In this document: piece by piece, positions 20,119-29,062 of the stretch
How positions within the stretch are numbered: the first letter of the stretch is position 1
Layout of the letters: each line of letters begins with the position of its first letter
Source: Pseudomonas sp. GV071
GTDB lineage: Bacteria; Pseudomonadota; Gammaproteobacteria; Pseudomonadales; Pseudomonadaceae
Direction: 5' to 3'
NCBI RefSeq assembly: GCF_003050835.1
Contig: NZ_QAOJ01000004.1
Coordinates: 124,001 to 188,000 of the forward strand
DNA length: 64,000 nt
The notes under the pieces: generated by a model
Database searches by the model: none
What the model saw: the letters and a program-made list of their open reading frames with translations, nothing else
Told to the model about the DNA's origin: nothing
Made by a program: the position numbers and the translations under genes

Positions 20119-21987
20119 TTAGATCCACAACTTCTTGAAGTCACGACCACCGAAAATCAGGTTAACCATGCCGCGGGTAACCATGATGGCGGTGAACATC
20201 GAAGTGACGATACCCAGCGACATGGTCACGGCGAAGCCCTTGATCGGCCCGGTGCCCATGGCGAACAGGATGCCGCCAACCAGCAAGGTAGTCAGGTTGG
20301 CGTCGAGAATCGCCGCGTAGGCGCGGTCGAAACCTTCGTGAATGGCGCGCTGCACGGTCATGCCGTTGGCTATCTCTTCACGTATCCGCGAGAAGATCAG
20401 CACGTTGGCGTCCACCGCCATACCCATGGTCAAGACGATACCGGCGATACCTGGCAGGGTCAGGGTTGCACCCAGCAAAGACATCAGCGCCAGCAGCATG
20501 ACCATGTTGAAGGCCAGGGCGACGGTCGCCAGCACACCGAAGAAGCGGTAGATGGCCATGATGAACAGCGAAACCAGGACCATGCCCCACAGCGAGGCGT
20601 CGATACCCTTGGTGATGTTGTCCGCACCCAGGCTCGGGCCAATGGTGCGCTCTTCAGCGAAGTACATCGGCGCCGCCAGACCACCGGCACGCAGCAGCAG
20701 AGCCAGCTCGGACGACTCGCCCTTACCTTCCAGACCGGTGATGCGGAAGGAGCTACCCAGCGGCGACTGGATGGTCGCCAGGCTGATGATCTTCTTCTCT
20801 TCTTTGAAGGTCTGCAGCGCGACATCTTTTTCGACGCCGTCGACCACTTGCTTGGTGTAGGTCGTAGTCGGCTTCTGCTCGATGAAGATCACCGCCATGC
20901 TGCGGCCGACGTTGCTGCGCGTAGCGCGGCTCATCAGCTCGCCGCCGTGACCATCAAGGGTGATGTTCACTTGCGGACGACCGTTTTCGTCGAAGCTGGC
21001 CTTGGCGTCAGTCACCTGGTCGCCGGTGATGATCAAACCGCGCTCCAGCGGCACGGGGCGACGGCCCGGCTCGCGGAATTCGAACGATTCGGTAGTAGCC
21101 TTGGTGGCATCCGGGCCTGCGGCCAGACGGAATTCCAGGTTGGCGGTCTTACCGAGAATACGTTTGGCTTCAGCAGTGTCCTGCACGCCTGGCAGCTCAA
21201 CCACGATGCGGTTGGCACCCTGACGCTGAACCAGCGGCTCAGCCACACCCAGTTCGTTGACGCGGTTACGTACAGTGGTCAAGTTCTGCTTGATCGAGTA
21301 CTCGCGGATCTCGGCCAGCTTGGCCGGGGTCATCGCCAGACGCAGCACTTGCATGCCGTTACGCTCGACAGCGGTCACTTGGAAATCGGTGAAGTCTTTG
21401 CGGATCAGCGCCTGCGCTTTGCTCAGCGAATCTTCATCGCTGAAGCCCAACTGAATGGCGCCATCCTGATCAGGCAGACTGCGGTATTTCACCCGCTCTT
21501 TGCGCAGCAGGCTCTTCACATCGCCTTCGTAGACTTTGCGACGGGCATCCAGGGCTTTTTCCATGTCCACTTCCAGCAGGAAGTGCACACCGCCGGACAA
21601 GTCCAGACCCAGCTTCATCGGGCTGGCACCCAGGCTACGCAGCCAGTTCGGCGTGGTTTGCGCCAGGTTCAGCGCGACGACGTAGTCATCGCCCATGGTC
21701 TTGCGCACAACGTCTTTGGCCGGCAGTTGCTGTTCTTTTTTCAGCAGACGGATCAGACCGCCCTTCCCCTGCGCAGCCAAGGTGGCCGCTTTGACCTCGA
21801 TACCTGCGTCGGTCAGGGCCTTGCTCGCGCGATCCAGATCAGCCTGGCTGACCTGCAGGGCGGTGCTGGCACCACTGATCTGTACGGCCGGGTCATCCGG
21901 GTACAGGTTCGGCGCAGAGTAAATGAAGCCGATCACCAGAACCGCAGCGATCAGCAGGTATTTCCACAGAGGGTATTTGTTCAGCAT
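20119..21987 (-). CDS. secD: Protein translocase subunit SecD
   Basis: SecD is the large periplasmic-domain partner of SecF. The 622-aa protein begins MLNKYPLWKYLLIAAVLVIGF, has the large P1 domain (GLDLSGGVHFLLEVDM, IVVELPGVQDTAEAKRILG) and C-terminal RND-type membrane segments (GMAVDANVLIFSRIREE, DANLTTLLVGGILFAMGTG). Length and motifs are normal. It follows yajC in the usual yajC-secD-secF order. Confidence 0.97.
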   Translation of the reverse strand: MLNKYPLWKYLLIAAVLVIGFIYSAPNLYPDDPAVQISGASTALQVSQADLDRASKALTDAGIEVKAATLAAQGKGGLIRLLKKEQQLPAKDVVRKTMGDDYVVALNLAQTTPNWLRSLGASPMKLGLDLSGGVHFLLEVDMEKALDARRKVYEGDVKSLLRKERVKYRSLPDQDGAIQLGFSDEDSLSKAQALIRKDFTDFQVTAVERNGMQVLRLAMTPAKLAEIREYSIKQNLTTVRNRVNELGVAEPLVQRQGANRIVVELPGVQDTAEAKRILGKTANLEFRLAAGPDATKATTESFEFREPGRRPVPLERGLIITGDQVTDAKASFDENGRPQVNITLDGHGGELMSRATRSNVGRSMAVIFIEQKPTTTYTKQVVDGVEKDVALQTFKEEKKIISLATIQSPLGSSFRITGLEGKGESSELALLLRAGGLAAPMYFAEERTIGPSLGADNITKGIDASLWGMVLVSLFIMAIYRFFGVLATVALAFNMVMLLALMSLLGATLTLPGIAGIVLTMGMAVDANVLIFSRIREEIANGMTVQRAIHEGFDRAYAAILDANLTTLLVGGILFAMGTGPIKGFAVTMSLGIVTSMFTAIMVTRGMVNLIFGGRDFKKLWI

Positions 21988-22050
21988 GACGCCGCCCGCT
22001 TATGACGCGGGGCGCCTTTAGCGCCCCGTCGAATGGTAAAAATGGTGAAG

Positions 22051-22395
22051 TTAGATGGCTTTCAGAGTGCCCTTGGGCAGCGTGGCACCAATGGCGCCTT
22101 TCTGAATTTTCAGTTCAACTGTGTCGGACACTTCGATGACCACGAAATCGTCGGTCACTTTGGTGATCTTGCCGGCGATGCCACCGGAGGTCACCACTTC
22201 GTCGCCCTTGGCCAGGTTGCTCAAGAGGTTCTTCTGCTCTTTCGCGCGTTTGGCCTGTGGACGCCAGATCATCAGGTAGAAGATGACCATGAAGCCGACC
22301 AGGAAGATGATCGACATGCTGTCGCCGCCCATAGGGCCGGCAGCAGCGGCTGGCGCTGCGCCGTCAGCGAGAGCGTCGGAAATGAAAAAGCCCAT
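22051..22395 (-). CDS. yajC: Sec translocase accessory subunit YajC
   Basis: YajC is a small single-pass protein that associates with SecDF and YidC. The 114-aa protein has a membrane segment around residues 26-44 (MSIIFLVGFMVIFYLMIWRPQ) followed by the conserved RPQAKRAKEQKNLLSNLAKGDEVV-type stretch. It lies between tgt and secD. Confidence 0.96.
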   Translation of the reverse strand: MGFFISDALADGAAPAAAAGPMGGDSMSIIFLVGFMVIFYLMIWRPQAKRAKEQKNLLSNLAKGDEVVTSGGIAGKITKVTDDFVVIEVSDTVELKIQKGAIGATLPKGTLKAI

Positions 22396-22433
22396 GTAAA
22401 ACTCCTGTTAGAGATTCTTTAAAAGGTGATCTG

Positions 22434-24613
<2,180 letters not shown>

Positions 24614-24680
24614 GATGGGAGGTCATTTTTCAGGGGCGCGAAGTTTAACGGAAATAGGCAAATTTGACCACGCGACCCCG

Positions 24681-24709
24681 TTGACCACTCGCGAAGGTCT
24701 CCCTATACT
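24681..24709 (+). promoter_or_regulatory. tRNA-Leu promoter
   Basis: TTGACC (24681-24686) and TATACT (24704-24709) are 17 bases apart, ending 13 bases before the mature tRNA 5' end. A textbook sigma-70 promoter. Confidence 0.8.
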
Positions 24710-24722
24710 GCGCGCCCTATGT

Positions 24723-24807
24723 GCCCTGGTGGCGGAATTGGTAGACGCGGCGGATTCAAAATCCGTTTTCGCAAGGAGTGGGAGTTCGAGTCTCCCCCGG
24801 GGCACCA
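24723..24807 (+). tRNA. tRNA-Leu (CAA anticodon)
   Basis: An 85-base class II tRNA with encoded CCA. The acceptor stem pairs GCCCTGG with CCGGGGC (one G-U pair); the D-loop region reads TGGTAGACGC; the anticodon loop is TTCAAAA, giving CAA, which reads UUG; the long variable arm reads TTTCGCAAGGAGTGG; the T-arm contains TTCGAGT. The 3' end marks the start of an accessory region, and tRNA-Leu genes are common integration sites for phages in Pseudomonas. Confidence 0.97.
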
Positions 24808-24815
24808 AGCACATT

Positions 24816-24847
24816 AAAAAGGCCTTGCATCAGCAAGGCCTTTTTTT
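24816..24847 (+). terminator. tRNA-Leu terminator
   Basis: AAAAAGGCCTTGC pairs with GCAAGGCCTTTTT around ATCA, followed by more T. It lies nine bases after the tRNA CCA end. Confidence 0.9.
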
Positions 24848-24922
24848 ATGCCTGGCGTAAAATTGGCGTAACGACTTCGGTGCAATGCCGGAGCTCCACC
24901 CCAAATTTCAGGCATAAAAAAA

Positions 24923-24960
24923 CGCCCGGGATCACAGGCTAAACCTGGGACACCGGGCGC
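24923..24960 (-). terminator. Terminator of the 98-aa gene
   Basis: On the minus strand a stem of GCGCCCGG with CCCGGGCG, with inner pairing CCAGG/CCTGT, is followed by seven T, just downstream of the small gene that ends at 24979. Confidence 0.6.
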
Positions 24961-24978
24961 TACTTACTGTCATTACCG

Positions 24979-25275
24979 TCACTCGAAACGGCACCACCAT
25001 GACTGGGCGTAGAAGCAGTTATCAATCTCCTCAATTCCACTTAAAACCATATCGTTCTGCGCCATCCCTTGGATCGTTACGTCCAGCAGCCGGGGCAACG
25101 GATCAGGGTCGAGGGGCTCTATCGGAGCAATGCGCGCGACCACGCTAAAACGCGCCAACGAATCCACCCTCCCAGAATCGATCAAAACGCCCCCCCTTAC
25201 TGGCTTCATCCTGTTGAGGCCCTCCCTGTTCAAGGTCACTCCACGGTTACGCCTTGCCACCACTAAAAACATCAT
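24979..25275 (-). CDS. Small unknown protein in the tRNA-Leu island
   Basis: A 98-aa protein, MMFLVVARRNRGVTLNREGL at the N terminus and NCFYAQSWWCRFE at the C terminus. No signal peptide, membrane segment or known motif is seen; the middle has a DPDPLPRLLDVTIQGM stretch. The start at ATG 25275 is supported by AAGGGG seven bases upstream, and a terminator follows, so it looks like a real, independently transcribed gene. I do not recognise a function. Its place next to a tRNA and phage remnants suggests a prophage accessory gene. Confidence 0.6.
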   Translation of the reverse strand: MMFLVVARRNRGVTLNREGLNRMKPVRGGVLIDSGRVDSLARFSVVARIAPIEPLDPDPLPRLLDVTIQGMAQNDMVLSGIEEIDNCFYAQSWWCRFE

Positions 25276-25420
25276 CGCGCAACCCCTTATACTGTACAAA
25301 TAAACAGCACTAGAGGCGACGCCACCTTACAACGCGCTCCCGACCAGGCGTACTAACGAAACGCAGCCACGCCAATACAGGTACTCACGTGCATCGACCC
25401 ATGCCGCGAACCAACGTAAC

Positions 25421-26314
25421 ATGCTCGATACAATAACCTTCAAGGACGACACCGTGAGCCACCCTAACACGCAGGACGCCTGCCTAATCTGCGCGTCTCG
25501 GACAACTTATTTTTTCTCAAAGACTTATTCGGCAGGGTCTCCTAGCCCGTACTCGACTCCACTTGAAGTGCAGTATTTTAAATGTGACCACTGCGGTTTC
25601 GTACTTTCGAAGACCCACCAACAAATGAGTGCAGACCAATGGTCTGAACTAAACTACAAGTGGCATCATTTTTTCGAACAAAATCCTGAATCCCAAATAT
25701 CGAACCAACCACCTTATATCGACCAATCCCTTGCCTTAACCATTCTTAATCAACACGGACTGGTCCAACTGGATAACACTCTGGACTATGCCGCAGGATA
25801 TGGAACCATGGCGAAGGCCCTTGCCAAGTACTTCAATCATAAAATTTCGATATTCGACAAGTTCGTCAGATCGACTGACCAAAACTCCGGCTACGTGGAA
25901 GAGCCGAATCTCAAGCATTACGACCTAGTTATAAATAGCGCAATGTTTGAGCACGTGACACATCGTGATTCGCTCAACGAGGTTAACAATCTCGTTAGCA
26001 ATAACGGTGTACTTATGATCCATACCGTAGTTTGCGAGACAGTCCCGAACGATCCGAACTGGTTTTATATTACGCCCATGGTCCATACTGCGTTCCATAC
26101 TAATAAGAGCATGGAAATCTTGATGGACCAATGGGGTTACTCTAAATCAGTCTACTCCCCCCAGGCAAAAAGCTGGTTCTTATTCAAAGACTCCCACCCA
26201 CAAATTAAGAATCTTCACAAGAAGATCGACGCTATTAACAACGAACTACAAACCAAATACTTCATTTCCAAAGACGGCTTCGTAGATTACTGGAAAGGCT
26301 TCGACCTGATTTAG
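25421..26314 (+). CDS. SAM-dependent methyltransferase with N-terminal zinc-ribbon cysteines
   Basis: The protein has four cysteines in two CxxC pairs near the N terminus (Cys21/Cys24 and Cys55/Cys58 in CLIC and CDHC), typical of the zinc-binding part of sugar C-methyltransferase-like proteins. A Rossmann-type SAM motif LDYAAGYGTM follows at about residues 121-130, then DLVINSAMFEHVTH, a normal post-II motif. It resembles methyltransferases that modify nucleotide-sugars, glycans or small metabolites, but the substrate is unknown. The gene is clearly more A+T-rich than its neighbours, with AGA-, ATA-, TTA-type codons, a sign of transfer. Either ATG 25421 (297 aa) or GTG 25454 could be the start. 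It has no glycan-synthesis genes beside it and is oriented against its flanks. Confidence 0.8.
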   Translation: MLDTITFKDDTVSHPNTQDACLICASRTTYFFSKTYSAGSPSPYSTPLEVQYFKCDHCGFVLSKTHQQMSADQWSELNYKWHHFFEQNPESQISNQPPYIDQSLALTILNQHGLVQLDNTLDYAAGYGTMAKALAKYFNHKISIFDKFVRSTDQNSGYVEEPNLKHYDLVINSAMFEHVTHRDSLNEVNNLVSNNGVLMIHTVVCETVPNDPNWFYITPMVHTAFHTNKSMEILMDQWGYSKSVYSPQAKSWFLFKDSHPQIKNLHKKIDAINNELQTKYFISKDGFVDYWKGFDLI

Positions 26315-26315
26315 C

Positions 26316-27302
26316 CTAATCAATACTCTTTGCGATGGCGTCGTAACTAGCCTCACACGCCATTGCTGCTATTCGGGATTGGTCAAAAGCTTTAGCCAAT
26401 TCCCCCGCTCGCTTGTCAGCGCGCTGGAACAATTCGGAGAGCACCATCGCGGCGCGGGTGGCTGCCGCGCCTCTCTCGATAGCTCCGGTATCACAGGACA
26501 CGTTGCCGGCAGCGGCGGCCAGTTTGATTGCTGCGTCCCGCACGCCGTCACCAGCTGCATCAGCAACAATCCCATCAGCGGCCGCAGCCGCGATTTGTAC
26601 TCGGGCATCTTTTCCCACCTGGTTGGAGTTCTGTTGCCAGCCCTGCTCTGTAGTCCGGGCCTTGCCGGTTTCGGCCGCCAGGCCTTTAGCCTTGAGCAAG
26701 GCCTGATCGGCATTGGCTGCTTTCCACTTGTTGTCGGTGACAGTCACGCCGTGGGTATAGGCACCGAACAGAGCGGCGAACGCCAAGCCAGCAGCGAGCA
26801 GATACGGGAGCGCCTTCAGCAAAACGGCGTTCAAGCCAGCAAAGTCGCCGTGATCAGCCAACGCGTTGAGCTCGCGCACCCACCAGAACCACGCCGCGGA
26901 CTCTGCCGCCCACTCTGGCTGTTCGAGCAGTTCCGGTTTTTCCATCAAGCGCTGATCGCCAAATAACGCGGCGCTGCACACCTGGTAGTTTTTCCGGCCG
27001 GTGATCTGAATCAGCCCTCGTCCGCGATATCGCTGGCCTTCACCATCTGGCGCGGGCGTGCTGCCTAAGCGCTCGGCCAAGGGGCCGGTGTCGTACTTGG
27101 CCAGATAGTTATCGCCACCGAGCTCACGCAAAAACTGAAGCTGGCCGGACTCATGACCAATCTGCGCGAGGAATGCAGCCTTGCGCTGGGGCGTGTTGAT
27201 TTGGTGGCGTGACATCGCCGCATTGAGGACAGGAACAAAAACGCCCGCTTGGCGGCGGGCGTTGGGCATGTTACGAAGCAACTGTTGCTCCGTGAGTTCC
27301 AT
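26316..27302 (-). CDS. GH19 endolysin fused to a DUF2514 (Rz-like) lysis protein
   Basis: Residues 1 to about 156 match a phage GH19 chitinase-like endolysin: FLAQIGHESGQL with catalytic Glu51, RYRGRGLIQITGRKNYQ and ESAAWFWWVRELNALADHGDF. The expected continuation (an ITRRINGG-type helix and C-terminal end) is missing. Instead the frame runs at about residue 158 into LLKALPYLLAAGLAFAALFGAYTHG, a membrane anchor, and a long Ala/Asp/Lys-rich helix typical of DUF2514 i-spanin-like proteins, ending near residue 328. The simplest reading is an in-frame deletion that joined two adjacent lysis genes. The start ATG 27302 has GGAG upstream. Whether the hybrid still cuts peptidoglycan is unknown; the loss of the C-terminal lysin part argues against it. 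Confidence 0.85.
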   Translation of the reverse strand: MELTEQQLLRNMPNARRQAGVFVPVLNAAMSRHQINTPQRKAAFLAQIGHESGQLQFLRELGGDNYLAKYDTGPLAERLGSTPAPDGEGQRYRGRGLIQITGRKNYQVCSAALFGDQRLMEKPELLEQPEWAAESAAWFWWVRELNALADHGDFAGLNAVLLKALPYLLAAGLAFAALFGAYTHGVTVTDNKWKAANADQALLKAKGLAAETGKARTTEQGWQQNSNQVGKDARVQIAAAAADGIVADAAGDGVRDAAIKLAAAAGNVSCDTGAIERGAAATRAAMVLSELFQRADKRAGELAKAFDQSRIAAMACEASYDAIAKSID

Positions 27303-27368
27303 TAAAACTCCATCAGAAATAATCGCGCAGGCATCAACGTAAGCGCCCACAGGAAAGGATACGAAGGG

Positions 27369-27812
27369 ATGTTTGAAATTAAGAGCCGAGACGGCAGAGA
27401 CTACCCAGCAGAATTTTTTCGGGCAGAAAACAGCTGGCGCAATGCCAATGACCAGGTCGCAAATATTTTCCTAACCTGGCGCAAACTCTGGCAGCACGCC
27501 GTTGGCGACTACGCCACTTTTTGGACCATGGATATGCCGCCTCGTGTTGCCGAAGGAACTGTGCTGAGCAAGCCATTTTGGCTATCGACCACCCCAGTCC
27601 AAATTGGGGAGAAAATTTACGCCAGGGTGGACATCATCTGCACCAGAATTACTGACGAGAAAAATTTCCAGGCTGGTGCTTTTCTAGTCAACGAGAACGG
27701 TGACGTCTTCAATGAAGACGGCGAACTTAGAATTGACACGATCGGCACTCCCCAACCCTATGTCCTTCTGCTGTTCAACGTGCTTAAAACAGTGCTCGAC
27801 GCCAAGGTTTAA
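27369..27812 (+). CDS. Unknown 147-aa protein within the prophage remnant
   Basis: A soluble protein of 147 aa beginning MFEIKSRDGRDYPAEFFRAE, with aromatic-rich segments (FLTWRKLWQHAVGDYATFW) and an acidic turn FLVNENGDVFNEDGEL. No known motif or signal peptide is recognised. It is on the opposite strand to both flanking phage genes and less G+C-rich than the core genome, the pattern of a moron gene inserted in a prophage. Preceded by AAGGA about nine bases upstream of the ATG. Confidence 0.6.
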   Translation: MFEIKSRDGRDYPAEFFRAENSWRNANDQVANIFLTWRKLWQHAVGDYATFWTMDMPPRVAEGTVLSKPFWLSTTPVQIGEKIYARVDIICTRITDEKNFQAGAFLVNENGDVFNEDGELRIDTIGTPQPYVLLLFNVLKTVLDAKV

Positions 27813-28264
27813 CCTTTTTTAAATCGAGAGCGCCCTCCGAGTCGAACGCCTGCCCACATAAGCCCAGCCCGCCAGCGTGCATGACCGCTGGAACGCAAGG
27901 CATCACGAAAAACACGGTCCGCCAACAGCCGGGGCAAAAGCCCCGTGGCATACAGGTAGTCGTGGATCACGGCCGCTTCTTGCCCATAGGAAACCACTGC
28001 GGCATAGAGCAACAGCGCAGCCAGACCGAATGCCGCCAGCAACGAGCCAACCCACGGCACAAACAGTGTCAGAACCAGGCCGATAAGTACTGCAAACACG
28101 CCAGCCGTGCGCACCGGACGGACCGACGCGAAGTCAGTCTCAAAATCCGGCGGAACAGTAATCGCACCAAAGCCAGGTGCCAGATAAGAAAAAAGCGCCA
28201 GGAGGCGCCATGTTCTGCGGTTCCCTTGCAACTCTACTTGCAAGGAATTGGGGAAACGATTCAT
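27809..28264 (-). CDS. DUF1353 family phage-associated protein with membrane insertion
   Basis: The DUF1353 signature parts are visible: MNRFPNSLQVELQGNRRTW at the start, FGAITVPPDFETDFASV and, later, EAAVIHDYLYATGLL with the conserved HDYLY. Between the two, residues about 52-92 form two hydrophobic segments (AGVFAVLIGLVLTLFVPWVG, LAAFGLAALLLYAAVV), an insertion seen in some Pseudomonas versions. DUF1353 proteins are common near phage tail and lysis modules; the function is not established. The ATG at 28264 overlaps the stop of the upstream tail-gene remnant (TGATG). Length 151 aa. Converges with the gene at 27369-27812 by four bases. Confidence 0.8.
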   Translation of the reverse strand: MNRFPNSLQVELQGNRRTWRLLALFSYLAPGFGAITVPPDFETDFASVRPVRTAGVFAVLIGLVLTLFVPWVGSLLAAFGLAALLLYAAVVSYGQEAAVIHDYLYATGLLPRLLADRVFRDALRSSGHARWRAGLMWAGVRLGGRSRFKKG

Positions 28265-28800
28265 CAAGGCGACCACTTATCGGCTGCGAAATCGACTGGA
28301 ATTTCCGACAGGTTTTTCAAAGCTCGCCCGGCGTAGATCAGCGCTGCTTTGCGTTGCGCCGAGGCTTTGCCGAACTCCACCACAGTAAAAGCATCCATTG
28401 CCACCAGGGAGTTGTCGGAGGCAATCCTGAAAGTCAGAGCCAAGATTCGACCAACGCAAGTCGCCGACGACGGCACCGGAAACGACGGCCATGAACCTGA
28501 GCTGAGCGGCGCCCGAAATGTTCTCTCGGTCAGTGGCACGGGACTGATAGAGGATCCCGCCGAACTCAATCCCAGCATCAATGTGGCGATCCCGTTCCGC
28601 ATCAACCTGAGTCAGCGCTACGAACAAACTGGTATCCGGCAGGCTTTCGGCGAAGTGGTAACCATCAGGAGGAGCTTCCCCCTGTACAGCTGGCACCCAA
28701 CCCTTTTTATCGTTCCGAGCGAATACCCCAGAGAAGGCCTTAGCGGGGTAATCCGCTGGCAGAATTTCAGCGTAGAAGTGGCAGTCAGGGACTTGCTCAA
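28264..28800 (-). pseudogene. DUF4376 phage tail-associated gene, frameshifted and 5'-truncated
   Basis: Two overlapping minus-strand frames give the two halves of one protein. The upstream half runs from 28800 (FYAEILPADYPAKAFSG, GWVPAVQGEAPPDGYHF) to HIDAGIEFGGILYQSRATD and GDLRWSNLGSDF; the downstream half resumes in the next frame at IASDNSLVAMDAFTVVEFGK and ends with SEIPVDFAADKWSP. The DUF4376 pattern (IDAGI.FGG, QSRATDREN, DNSL..MDA) is continuous across the two if one base is removed near 28426-28433. The 5' end is missing: the frame is cut at about 28800, exactly where the IS remnant begins. Not functional. Confidence 0.75.
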
Positions 28801-29040
28801 TGACCGACGGCTACGACTGTTACCAAAACGCAATGGCCGAGCGCGTGAACGGAATTTTGAAGATGGAGTTCCTGTTGCATCGTCCCAAGAACCTCTCAGA
28901 AGATCGAAAGATGGTGGACGAATCGATAGGGATTTATAACGAAGAGCGGCCACATTTGGCCTTGAAATACAAAACGCCCGATGCGGTGCATCGGGCGTTT
29001 TGAGAGTGAAGCAGGTGTAAACCTATTTCAGGACTAGACA
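28800..29040 (+). mobile_element. 3' remnant of an IS3-family insertion sequence
   Basis: Residues encoded at 28800-29003 (67 aa) are the end of an IS3-family OrfB transposase: YQNAMAERVNGILKMEFLL with the catalytic Glu, then YNEERPHLALKYKTPDAV. The segment ends at a terminal-repeat-like sequence at 29016-29040 whose minus-strand reading begins TGTCTAGTCC, the usual IS3 end. The 5' part, OrfA and the left end are gone, so the element is immobile. A hairpin with the CGCCCGATG core overlaps the transposase stop. Confidence 0.8.
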
Positions 29041-29062
29041 CTGAACATCAGCAACGCCGGGC

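Noticed and set aside
19621..22005. Very long plus-strand open frame (794 codons) opposite secD/secF
   Set aside because: It is the antisense shadow of two unmistakable genes; long stop-free antisense frames are normal at this GC content, and its His/Gln-rich composition matches no family.
28800..29003. Functional small ORF of 67 aa
   Set aside because: It is the catalytic-Glu end of an IS3 transposase without its other catalytic residues; a fragment only.
24807..29062. Intact prophage or integrative element with integrase
   Set aside because: No integrase, replication, capsid or packaging genes are present, and no second att copy of the tRNA 3' end is visible; only a remnant is left.
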